Assembly: GCA_050287725.1 (NCBI GenBank)
Contig: JBNKCL010000082.1
Location: forward strand, 1 to 19,380
Reading direction: 5' to 3'
Source of the DNA: CBFDBF01 sp050287725
GTDB taxonomy: Bacteria > Pseudomonadota > Gammaproteobacteria > Chromatiales > Chromatiaceae
Length of the DNA stretch: 19,380 nt
The notes beneath the pieces were generated by a model. The model was not told where the DNA came from and ran no database searches. It saw nothing but the letters and a program-made list of their open reading frames with translations. The first letter of the stretch is position 1, and each line of letters begins with the position of its first letter. Position numbers and translations under genes: made by a program. This document shows positions 1 to 6,788 of the stretch, in pieces.

Positions 1-256
1 CCTTTTTGATTTCCACTGAAATCGAAAAGATCACCCCTTACCCGTTGACGCAGCCGAGCACCGCAGGGATTTCCGGATCAGGCCCGCAGGGGCGCCGCAT
101 GGACGCGGCGCCTCCAGCGCGGGCGAGGGACCGCCCGTCGCTGGAGCCCCGGAAAGCCCGAGGCGCACAGGGTACCCCGTAGGGGCAAGGAATCGGGATG
201 CCCTTTTCTTTCGCCCCTTTCTTTTGGGCAAGCAAAAGAAAGGGGCTCGCAGCCAT
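1..256. repeat. Structured non-coding repeat-like DNA
   Basis: No believable gene lies here; the short minus-strand frames are proline-, arginine- and glycine-rich and resemble no protein family. The DNA holds several strong dyads. One is a 14-bp perfect inverted repeat (213-226 with 233-246, six-base loop). Another is an 8-bp repeat, GGCGCCGC at 91-98 with GCGGCGCC at 105-112. Smaller ones lie at 8-23 (GATTTC/GAAATC) and about 175-185 (CCCC/GGGG around GTA). From memory, similar GC-rich DNA ending in an A/G-rich hairpin recurs between genes in many gammaproteobacteria and is often mis-annotated as short hypothetical proteins. That it is an interspersed repeat is therefore inference. I see nothing identifiable in the AT-richer stretch 257-422. 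Confidence 0.4.
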
Positions 257-422
257 AGTAAAGAGGTTAGAAAAGAAAATCGGAGGTTGTAGGCTGCGAA
301 ACTAATTGCCTAATACAGAAAAAACCCGAGTGGCCGCGAAATTAGTTACAGAACCTAAAACTAAAAACACGCTCTGCCACGAAGTTGATCAACAGAAAAA
401 ACCAGAATCGGGGATGAAGAGA

Positions 423-1238
423 TCAATCCGGCTTCTGCGGAGACTCCTCTTCTTGCGAACCTTCCTCATCCGCCAGCTCATCCTCCGGCGACCCTGTGGA
501 ATCCTCCAGCGTAATCTCCTCCACCACGCTCTGCTTTTTCTCCGGCATCGTGAAATCGGATACCGGCTCTTCGATGTCCGGCGACTCCGCCGTTGTATCC
601 CTCACCGCTTCATCATCGGCTTCCATCTCCTCAGGCGGCGGGACCTGAAACTCCTCCGGCACCGGATGTCCCTGCTTCTTGAGCAGGTCGCGGACCTTTT
701 TGATCTCCTCCGGATCACCGGCGCCGCCGGTGTACATGGAGGCATATTCGTTCAACATCCGCCCCATGGTCTCCATGGTGATGCGTAACTCTTCCGCCAG
801 GTGATTCTTCTCCTCCTTCAGCCGTCGAATCTCGTTTGGATCTCCCGCCTCTTGTCCCTGGGCTTTTACTTGGAGCTGCAACTCCCGATAGGTACCGACC
901 GCCGCCTCGAATGCGATATTGAGTCCCTCGAGGGCGGCCGGGTCCCGCTCCAAAAACGCATTCAGCATGGTCTGGAGGAACCGCTTCTCCTCGCGATCGA
1001 TGTGAGTGACGGCCTGCTCCACCCCCTCTTCGGGCATCCCGAATCGATGCACCAGGATTTTGCGGGTCTCTTCCCGGCGTTGCGGTTGTTCCTCTTTGAG
1101 CCGTTCCACCAACGCCTGGGCCGCCTGCCGCTCCTGCCGGGCGATCCGCCGTCCGCGCAACGACAGCCACACCGCCACCGCCGAGGTGGCGAGCAACAGC
1201 TCGCACAGGAGCAACAATACCCAGAGGTCAACCTGCAT
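423..1238 (-). CDS. Membrane-anchored coiled-coil protein, VWA operon partner
   Basis: This 271-residue protein is not one I recognise by family. Residues 1-26 form one hydrophobic membrane segment, followed by RGRR, which suggests an anchored protein with a cytoplasmic body. Residues 30-70 and about 150-190 are charged and heptad-like (probable coiled coils). The last 80 residues are very rich in Glu, Asp and Pro. The frame is open further upstream, but the ATG at 1238 begins exactly with the membrane helix and overlaps the end of the VWA gene by 11 bases, a usual sign of translational coupling. The upstream part reads in the shadow of the Pro/Glu-rich tail of that gene. It probably works with the VWA protein as a two-component membrane complex; this is inference from gene order only. 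Confidence 0.72.
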   Translation of the reverse strand: MQVDLWVLLLLCELLLATSAVAVWLSLRGRRIARQERQAAQALVERLKEEQPQRREETRKILVHRFGMPEEGVEQAVTHIDREEKRFLQTMLNAFLERDPAALEGLNIAFEAAVGTYRELQLQVKAQGQEAGDPNEIRRLKEEKNHLAEELRITMETMGRMLNEYASMYTGGAGDPEEIKKVRDLLKKQGHPVPEEFQVPPPEEMEADDEAVRDTTAESPDIEEPVSDFTMPEKKQSVVEEITLEDSTGSPEDELADEEGSQEEESPQKPD

Positions 1239-3105
1239 CTCTTTCTTCCTCCTCGGTCGGCGCCGAATCCCCCGCTTCCGGGCCTTCCCCGGCTTCTTCC
1301 TCGACCAGTTCAACCTTGGTCCGGCCTGCCCGCCACCGGTAATACCAGAACCCCAACCCAGCGAGCAGTAACAGATTGATAACGCCGAAGATGAGCATAT
1401 TCCCCAAAAGCCCGGTCTCTTCCGGCGGCGGAGGCGGGGGTTCCTCGGGCGGGATCGGTTCGGGTGCAGGCTCCGGAGCGGCTTCCGGCGCAGGCTCCGT
1501 TGCGGGTTCCGGCTCCGGCGGCGGCTGCAGGGTGCCTTCGATATACACCGGCCCCAGATCCACTGCCAGCTCCGTCCCACTTTTACTGGTGGCGCCGAAA
1601 CTCACGCCGAGTTCCCAACTCCCGGCCAATCCGGACCGGTCCACCCAGTTCTCCAGCGCCTTGCCGTCCTCACCGGGCGCGAAGGTGATCTCTGTGATCT
1701 CTCCATCCTTCGACACCAACCGCCCATCCGCGTGAATGGTGGCCGGATCGAGCAACTCCTGGTCGGGCAGAAGACGCACCAGTGTCCCCGGTTTGCCGTC
1801 CCGCTCCTCATCCTTGGTATCCAAGGTAACCGCCGGCTGCACTTCAAAACTGTAGTGGCGTTCGCGCACGAAAGTCTTGCCCTCGGCGGTCAGCGTCAGA
1901 TCCACCTTTCCCGGCGCGATGCCGTCACCCAACAGCACGGTGAATTCGCCGTCCCCGGCGGTCGGGTCGCCGTTCTGCCCATCGTCGTGAAGCGGTCGCG
2001 GTTCGCCCGCGCCCTCGCTGTCGGAGTGTTCGCTCCTGAGGTTGACCACATCCAGAAACTCCCGGTCGGTAATCTTCTTTCCGTGGTCTGTGAAAAAAGC
2101 GGACAACGGAATGCGGTCACCCTGCAACATGCGGTTGGGGAGATCGGAGGATTTCATCTTGAGATCGGTAACCACCAGCACCCGGTTATCCGGGTCCATG
2201 GCCGCCTGTACCTGCCACTCTCCAGCGGCCGGTTTCGAGATGGTGAGCAGATCGTATCCGACATCCCGGTGCCAGCGCACCGACGACGGGGCATCCTTTG
2301 CGGTAAACCCTGCGCCGTCCGGCGGGATCACGCGGGTCGGTTCCGCCCCTTCCGCACGAAACACCAGCAACGTGACTTCGCTGATGCTGTCATCCACCTG
2401 GAAGCGGTTGTCCTTCAACGGCACCGTATCCGGCTTGCTCACCTTTTCGAACAGTCGCAGAAAGATCCGCTGCAACTGGGTCGCATCGTTTACCTGTTCG
2501 TACCAACCGTCGGTCTCTTCCGCCAAACGACGTAGAAGTTCGTGGTCCGCCCGTTCGGACAAGGCAACGGTATGAATCCGCACCCCATAGTCTTTCAGCC
2601 GCGGCAGGATTTCGTTCAGGATACGACTGCGGGAGGCCTCGCTTTCGGCCGGATCCTTGGAGATATCCACCATGCCGTCGGTAAGCAGTATCAGGTGGCG
2701 CTGATACATCTTGCTGGCGCCCTCCCAATCCGCGGTGGAACGCTTCAGCGCGTCTTCGATATTGGTAAACAACCCACGGGAGTGGATCTTGTCGGCACCG
2801 TCACGGGCCAGTTCCCGCCACTCCTTGTCCACTTTGCCCAACGGGACCTGCATGTTCACCCAGCGCCCGAAAATCCAGACCCCGGCCCGGGAATCCTCGG
2901 GCAGCAGTTCCACCAACAGCCGCAAGGCCGGCCGGCGCAGGTTTTGCGGATCGTTCTTCTTCATGCTGCCGGAGACATCGATCAGTATCCGGGTATCGGC
3001 GATCTCCGGCGCTTCGTTTTCGGCAGCGACAGCATCCGCCGTTCCGCCGACGAAAGACATCAGCAGCAGTAAAATCCAAATTCGGTATCCCTGAATATGC
3101 CGCAC
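1228..3105 (-). CDS. Membrane-anchored VWA-domain protein
   Basis: This 625-residue envelope protein has a signal peptide (about residues 1-28, small residues before the likely cut at VAA/EN). A von Willebrand A domain follows at about 38-225, with an intact metal-ion-dependent adhesion site: DVSGS at 43-47, a Thr in GLFTNIE near 115 and the Asp of LLTDGM. A beta-rich region follows (about 240-520), then a Pro/Glu-rich stalk (about 528-565) and a C-terminal membrane helix (about 572-595) with a short charged tail. The domain should therefore face the periplasm on a stalk. The start is GTG at 3105, preceded by the purine-rich ribosome site AGGGAGAGGG (3111-3120). From memory it resembles a gammaproteobacterial family of VWA proteins of unknown role. 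The next gene overlaps it by 11 bases. Confidence 0.85.
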   Translation of the reverse strand: MRHIQGYRIWILLLLMSFVGGTADAVAAENEAPEIADTRILIDVSGSMKKNDPQNLRRPALRLLVELLPEDSRAGVWIFGRWVNMQVPLGKVDKEWRELARDGADKIHSRGLFTNIEDALKRSTADWEGASKMYQRHLILLTDGMVDISKDPAESEASRSRILNEILPRLKDYGVRIHTVALSERADHELLRRLAEETDGWYEQVNDATQLQRIFLRLFEKVSKPDTVPLKDNRFQVDDSISEVTLLVFRAEGAEPTRVIPPDGAGFTAKDAPSSVRWHRDVGYDLLTISKPAAGEWQVQAAMDPDNRVLVVTDLKMKSSDLPNRMLQGDRIPLSAFFTDHGKKITDREFLDVVNLRSEHSDSEGAGEPRPLHDDGQNGDPTAGDGEFTVLLGDGIAPGKVDLTLTAEGKTFVRERHYSFEVQPAVTLDTKDEERDGKPGTLVRLLPDQELLDPATIHADGRLVSKDGEITEITFAPGEDGKALENWVDRSGLAGSWELGVSFGATSKSGTELAVDLGPVYIEGTLQPPPEPEPATEPAPEAAPEPAPEPIPPEEPPPPPPEETGLLGNMLIFGVINLLLLAGLGFWYYRWRAGRTKVELVEEEAGEGPEAGDSAPTEEEERDAG

Positions 3106-3157
3106 CGCAACCCTCTCCCTTCAGGTGATTTTCTGAATCGATGCAACACGTTGGCGT

Positions 3158-3206
3158 CCGGATCGAATGATCCTTTAATTCCCGGGAATACCGGAAGTCC
3201 GGCTAT
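3158..3206. repeat. Cluster of three short dyads
   Basis: Three perfect inverted repeats stand side by side between the acyltransferase and the VWA gene. They are GGATC-gaat-GATCC (3160-3173), the 12-bp palindrome ATTCCCGGGAAT (3178-3189) and CCGGA-ag-TCCGG (about 3192-3203). None is followed by a T-run on either strand, so they do not look like intrinsic terminators. They may be protein-binding sites or an mRNA-processing or stabilising structure; there is no direct evidence of function. Confidence 0.35.
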
Positions 3207-3233
3207 CCGAGCCGCAGAGGCGCCCAGGGAGGA

Positions 3234-4157
3234 TTAATTTTCTGTTTCAGTGGCGGAAGATTGGTGTTTGGAATAACGGGATTTTCCCCCGTCCGGCCTG
3301 GCCTCGAACCGTTTGTAGCTCCATTGGTATTGTGTCGGAAGTCGCCGGGCACACTGCTCCACCCCCAGATTCAGAGCGGCTGCCGCGATCTCCGGATCGG
3401 GGTCGGCGATCCCCTCCGGCGCCATGATCCAGTGCATCCGGTAGCCACGGGCACGCGGCAGCCGTTCGGTGATCATATAAACAACCGGGGCGCCGGAGCG
3501 ATGCGCCAACCGATTGACCAGCACCATGGTCAAGGCCGGCACCCCGAAAAACGGCGCAAATACTCCGGCACTCTTGCCACCCCGCTTCGGCTGCTGGTCC
3601 GGCAGGATACCCACCATCTCGCCCGCCATCAGCGCCGCATACAGCGCCTTGACACCCTTGGCATCGGTGGCCACCAGCTTGGCTCCGTTCTGCTCGCGAC
3701 CTCTTTTGATCACCTCTTCCAACACCTGCAAGCGGGGCGGCCGATAGAGCGCGGTAATGGGCGCCACAGAGGCCAGAAAATGGACCCCCACCTCCCAGTT
3801 TCCGATATGCGGGGCAGCGATGATTAGCCCCTTTCCCCGGGCCAGGAGGTCTCGCAACAGCGTCTCCCCACCCTGCCCGTCGATCCGCTGCAACCACCAG
3901 GCGGGATCCCGCAGCCAGGTCCCGGGGGCCTCCATCAGGGTCTTGACGTTCTCCTGCAAGGTACGGCGAAGGAGCCGTTCCCGCGCCGCTTCATCCAGCT
4001 CCGGAAAACAGAGCCCCAGATTGATCCGGGCATTGCGTTGTTCCCGATTCGGAATCCAGTAGAACAACCGGCCGATAACCGCCCCAAATCCCTGGGCCAG
4101 CCGAAGCGGCAGCCGTGACGCTGCCCGTATCAACAATAAAATCGCCCTATCCCGCAT
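3234..4157 (-). CDS. Lysophospholipid acyltransferase, LpxL/HtrB family
   Basis: This 307-residue protein belongs to the LpxL/LpxM/HtrB family, inner-membrane enzymes that add secondary acyl chains to lipid A from acyl-ACP. The catalytic HX4E motif is present as HIGNWE (His117, Glu122). Other family landmarks are the N-terminal hydrophobic stretch, ALYRPPR after the active site, GILPDQQP, and a C-terminal QYQWSYKRF, which matches the usual ending around WxYKRF. The length is typical. A GTG lies one codon upstream at 4160; I chose the ATG at 4157 because the AAAGAG ribosome site is better spaced from it. The VWA gene follows in the same direction after 128 bases of dyad-rich DNA, so co-transcription is uncertain. 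Which acyl position it modifies cannot be told. Confidence 0.93.
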   Translation of the reverse strand: MRDRAILLLIRAASRLPLRLAQGFGAVIGRLFYWIPNREQRNARINLGLCFPELDEAARERLLRRTLQENVKTLMEAPGTWLRDPAWWLQRIDGQGGETLLRDLLARGKGLIIAAPHIGNWEVGVHFLASVAPITALYRPPRLQVLEEVIKRGREQNGAKLVATDAKGVKALYAALMAGEMVGILPDQQPKRGGKSAGVFAPFFGVPALTMVLVNRLAHRSGAPVVYMITERLPRARGYRMHWIMAPEGIADPDPEIAAAALNLGVEQCARRLPTQYQWSYKRFEARPDGGKSRYSKHQSSATETEN

Positions 4158-4314
4158 CACCGCACTCTTTATTAATAAGCCCTCAGCCCCGGACCCGGCC
4201 GGCGAGTCCCGTCATCCGCTCAGCGTTGCCAAATGCTCCTATTTCGACTAAGAACGAAGAGAGGAGAATTGCGATCTTACCATTGCCTGATACAACAAAA
4301 CCAAAGAGACTCTC

Positions 4315-4743
4315 ATGAACGATAATGAACCAACCCCCTTGTCACCCCAGCAGGCCTGGAAAATGATTCGGGACGATCCGCGTACCCTGCTGGTGGATAT
4401 CCGAAGCAGCATGGAGTTCCTGTTTGTCGGACACCCCGTAGGCGCGGTACATGTCCCCTGGATCGACGAGCCGGAATGGACGGAAAACCCCCACTTCGTC
4501 ATCGATATCCGCAAGCTGATCCTGGGAGGCGCGGTCTGCTCCACCGATGACGGTTGCGCCCCGGTGATCCTGATCTGTCGGAGCGGCAAACGCTCCCTGG
4601 AAGCGGGAAAGGCTCTCCGTAACGCCGGCTTCAGCAAAGTATTTCATATCGACGAGGGCTTCGAAGGGGAGCTGGATGAGCAACATCACCGCAGCTCGGT
4701 CGGCGGCTGGCGTTTTCACGGCCTTCCTTGGGAACAGTGTTAG
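4315..4743 (+). CDS. Single-domain rhodanese-like protein
   Basis: This 142-residue cytoplasmic protein is one rhodanese domain. LLVDIRSSMEF (25-35), GHPVGAVHVPW (39-49) and the active-site loop CRSGKRS with Cys88 are all in the expected order. Such domains carry persulfide sulfur on the loop cysteine; the six-residue loop fits sulfurtransferases rather than Cdc25-type phosphatases. There is no signal peptide. Additional cysteines at 75, 81 and 142 might form or relay persulfides, which is inference. The C-terminal HHRSSVGGWRFHGLPWEQC resembles the tail of small rhodaneses in sulfur-metabolising proteobacteria. The start is supported by AAGAG six bases upstream. It is divergent from the acyltransferase gene and probably monocistronic or loosely linked to the lipoprotein gene 160 bases later. 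Confidence 0.9.
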   Translation: MNDNEPTPLSPQQAWKMIRDDPRTLLVDIRSSMEFLFVGHPVGAVHVPWIDEPEWTENPHFVIDIRKLILGGAVCSTDDGCAPVILICRSGKRSLEAGKALRNAGFSKVFHIDEGFEGELDEQHHRSSVGGWRFHGLPWEQC

Positions 4744-4805
4744 CCGAAAGCCTCGAATGGGCCGTGTGATCAACCGCCGAAAAGGGTGAAAAAGTAAGCA
4801 AAACA

Positions 4806-4833
4806 GGAACTGAATTATTCTATACTTGTCGGA
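4806..4833 (+). promoter_or_regulatory. Sigma-E (RpoE)-like promoter of the lipoprotein gene
   Basis: GGAACTG (4806-4812) and TCGGA (4829-4833) are separated by exactly 16 bases, the geometry of RpoE promoters such as E. coli rpoEp3 (GGAACTT-N16-TCTAA). This would start a transcript near 4840, about 65 bases before the lipoprotein ATG. A sigma-70-like TATACT (4821-4826) lies in the spacer but has no matching -35 box. Envelope-stress control suits an outer-membrane lipoprotein, but the call rests on pattern alone. Confidence 0.5.
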
Positions 4834-4903
4834 CATAAAGGATGATTCAGGGGAATCGGTTTTTGCCTTTCCACAACATAACTAGACAGAAACGGAGCAA
4901 ACC

Positions 4904-5371
4904 ATGCGTATCAAGGTTATTTCCATCATTACCGTAACTTTCTTTTCGTTGGCGCTGCTGAGCGGCTGCACCAGCAACAGCCCGAAGCGCGACACCGGTG
5001 TGGTCGCCGGCGCCGTGGTCGGCGGTTTGCTCGGTTCGACCGTCGGACACGGTCGCGGACGTACCGCCGCCACCATCATCGGCGCCCTGGCGGGTGCCTA
5101 TATCGGCGGTGCCATCGGCCAGAGCATGGACGAACAGGATCGGTATCAGGCCAATCAGGCACTGGAGACCTATCCGGACAACCAGGCCAGTTCCTGGCAG
5201 AACCCCAACACCGGGAACACCTATACCGTGACCCCGACCAACACCTACCAAAATAACACCGGTACCTACTGCCGCGAATACACCACCAAGGCGGTCATCA
5301 ACGGCAAGACGGAAACCGTGTACGGCAACGCATGCCGGCAACCGGACGGCAGCTGGCAGGCGGCGAACTGA
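4904..5371 (+). CDS. Glycine-zipper outer-membrane lipoprotein (17 kDa antigen-like)
   Basis: This 155-residue protein starts with a lipoprotein signal peptide whose lipobox is LLSGC, the acylated cysteine being Cys22. Thr23 at position +2 argues for Lol-dependent sorting to the outer membrane. Residues about 32-75 are a glycine-zipper membrane segment (GAVVGGLLGSTVG, then GALAGAYIGGAIG). The C-terminal part, with YCREYTTKAVINGK and YGNACRQPDGSW, matches the conserved end of the 17 kDa surface antigen family, and its two cysteines could form a disulfide. Members stabilise the outer membrane or respond to envelope stress; a precise role is not assigned. GGAG (4894-4897) sits six bases before the ATG. 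A sigma-E-like promoter precedes the gene and an intrinsic terminator follows, so it is likely a single-gene unit. Confidence 0.9.
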   Translation: MRIKVISIITVTFFSLALLSGCTSNSPKRDTGVVAGAVVGGLLGSTVGHGRGRTAATIIGALAGAYIGGAIGQSMDEQDRYQANQALETYPDNQASSWQNPNTGNTYTVTPTNTYQNNTGTYCREYTTKAVINGKTETVYGNACRQPDGSWQAAN

Positions 5372-5391
5372 TTCGGCGACTCCCGCAATCT

Positions 5392-5422
5392 ACCCCGCTC
5401 GATTTCCGGGCGGGGTTTTTTG
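5392..5422 (+). terminator. Intrinsic terminator after the lipoprotein gene
   Basis: ACCCCGC (5392-5398) pairs with GCGGGGT (5410-5416), an 11-base loop lies between, and an uninterrupted T-run continues to about 5421. It lies 20 bases after the lipoprotein stop codon. On the opposite strand the hairpin has no T-run, so it probably serves only the plus-strand gene, not the convergent tgt. Confidence 0.85.
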
Positions 5423-5447
5423 TGCCCGGGATTCGGGCGCCTGTCAG

Positions 5448-6560
5448 CTAATCGGACGCACTGCCGCTCACCTGGGTCGCCAAAAACCCGGTAGCGAAGG
5501 ATTCGAATTGCCGCGCCTCGATGGCGCTCCGGATATCGCGCATCAGTTGCTGATAAAAATGGAGATTGTGGATGGTGTTGAGCCGCGCCCCCAGGATCTC
5601 ATTGCAGTGCAACAGGTGGCGTAGATAACTGCGACTGTAGTTGCGACAGGTATAACAGTCGCATTGCGGATCAAGAGGTCCGTCATCCATCCGGTAGCGG
5701 TGGTTGCGGATCCGCACCACCCCCTGGTGGGTGAAAAGGTGTCCGTTGCGAGCGTTGCGGGTGGGTAGTACGCAGTCGAACATATCGATTCCACGGCGCA
5801 CCGCTTCCACGATATCGGACGGCGTCCCTACCCCCATCAGATAACGCGGTCGCTCCTCCGGCAAACGGGAGGAGAGGAAATCCAGTACCCGCCACCGGTC
5901 CGGCGGCGGTTCCCCCACCGAAAGTCCGCCCACCGCGTAGCCGTCGAAACCGATCTCCACCAACCCCTGCAACGACTCCTCCCGCAGATGCTCGTAAACC
6001 CCCCCCTGCACGATCCCGAACAGGGCGGCGGGGCTCGCGCCGTGGGCCGCCTTACTGCGGGCCGCCCAGCGCAGGGAGAGCTCCATCGAACGGCGCGCCT
6101 CCTCCTCCGTCGCCGGATAGGGGGTGCACTCGTCGAAGATCATGACGATGTCGGAGTCCAGCCGGCGCTGCACCTCCATCGACTCCTCCGGCCCCATAAA
6201 GATCCGGCTGCCGTCCACCGGCGACTGGAAATGGACCCCCTCCTCCGTGATCTTGCGCATGGACCCCAGGCTGAACACCTGAAATCCGCCGGAGTCGGTG
6301 AGGATGGGACCCTCCCAGTGCATAAACCGGTGCAGCCCCCCGTGCAGCTCGATCACCTCGGTTCCCGGGCGCAGCATCAGATGAAAGGTGTTGCCGAGGA
6401 TGATCTCGGCCCCGATCCCCTGCAGCTCCTCCGGGGTCATCGCCTTCACGGTTCCATAGGTCCCCACCGGCATGAATGCCGGGGTCTCCACACCACCGCG
6501 CTCAAACAGCAACCGTCCCCTGCGGGCGGCTCCGTCGCTCCCGATACGCTCAAATTTCAT
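5448..6560 (-). CDS. tgt: tRNA-guanine transglycosylase (Tgt)
   Basis: This 370-residue enzyme exchanges guanine 34 of GUN-anticodon tRNAs for preQ1 in queuosine biosynthesis. The protein aligns with E. coli Tgt almost throughout. TDSGGFQ contains the catalytic base Asp89, GIDMFDCVLPTRNARNG contains the nucleophile (Asp262 here), and zinc is bound by CDCYTC (Cys300, 302, 305) with His331. The frame is open to a TTG at 6593, but the ATG at 6560 reproduces the conserved MKFE start, so I chose it even though its ribosome site is weak. A possible promoter, TTCAGC-N17-TATATT (6629 to 6601, minus strand), lies just upstream. queA, encoding the next pathway step, lies upstream in the same direction. 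The yajC-secD-secF genes that often follow tgt are absent here. Confidence 0.97.
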   Translation of the reverse strand: MKFERIGSDGAARRGRLLFERGGVETPAFMPVGTYGTVKAMTPEELQGIGAEIILGNTFHLMLRPGTEVIELHGGLHRFMHWEGPILTDSGGFQVFSLGSMRKITEEGVHFQSPVDGSRIFMGPEESMEVQRRLDSDIVMIFDECTPYPATEEEARRSMELSLRWAARSKAAHGASPAALFGIVQGGVYEHLREESLQGLVEIGFDGYAVGGLSVGEPPPDRWRVLDFLSSRLPEERPRYLMGVGTPSDIVEAVRRGIDMFDCVLPTRNARNGHLFTHQGVVRIRNHRYRMDDGPLDPQCDCYTCRNYSRSYLRHLLHCNEILGARLNTIHNLHFYQQLMRDIRSAIEARQFESFATGFLATQVSGSASD

Positions 6561-6586
6561 GCCTGGACATCGCTCGAACAAAATAG

Positions 6587-6615
6587 TTGACAAGTTTATT
6601 AATATATAAGATCAT
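6587..6615 (+). promoter_or_regulatory. Plus-strand promoter inside the queA-tgt gap
   Basis: A perfect -35 box TTGACA (6587-6592) is followed after 17 bases by GATCAT (6610-6615), which matches four of six -10 positions including the key A and final T. The spacer is very AT-rich. It points away from tgt, against the direction of both flanking genes, and leads into a short stretch ending in an intrinsic terminator. It overlaps a possible minus-strand tgt promoter. ATAGTTGAC (6583-6591) also matches the left half of an IscR type 1 site. Confidence 0.6.
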
Positions 6616-6621
6616 GCTCAT

Positions 6622-6702
6622 ATGCTGAATCACATCCCCTTCGTGATTTGGCGCATCCTCCTTAAGCAACTTTGCGCGGTATCTTCTACCGCGCTTTTTT
6701 TT
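6622..6702 (+). ncRNA. Candidate C-rich small RNA between queA and tgt
   Basis: A plus-strand promoter (6587-6615) and a plus-strand-only intrinsic terminator (6674-6702) bound a stretch of about 80 bases. The predicted RNA has a 5' hairpin, AATCAC (6628-6633) with GTGATT (6643-6648), whose nine-base loop is AUCCCCUUC. A linker containing CCUCCUUAA (6657-6665) follows, then the terminator hairpin and U-run. A C-rich loop and an unpaired anti-Shine-Dalgarno-like motif are typical of small RNAs that mask ribosome sites of target mRNAs. It resembles no small RNA that I recognise. It would also be antisense to any queA-tgt read-through mRNA. The 5' end is estimated from the -10 box. Confidence 0.6.
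6674..6702 (+). terminator. Strong intrinsic terminator, plus strand
   Basis: GCGCGGTA (6674-6681) pairs perfectly with TACCGCGC (6687-6694) around a five-base loop, followed at once by eight T residues (6695-6702). On the minus strand the hairpin is not followed by T residues, so it cannot be the terminator of queA. It therefore implies a plus-strand transcript in a gap between two minus-strand genes. Confidence 0.88.
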
Positions 6703-6788
6703 GCCTGAAAATCAGTTAGTTCCCTGGCAGCAGGCCTGTAATAGGAACGCCGTTCGCCATCATCCCCCTGGTCGACCAAGACATTCAT

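Noticed and set aside
306..788. A 160-codon plus-strand frame
   Set aside because: It mirrors the Glu/Asp-rich tail of the minus-strand coiled-coil gene, giving an artificial Leu/Arg/His-rich product.
6622..6708. A 28-codon frame starting ATG inside the small RNA
   Set aside because: It has no ribosome site, begins at about the predicted transcript start and reads through the terminator hairpin and T-run, so it is probably chance.
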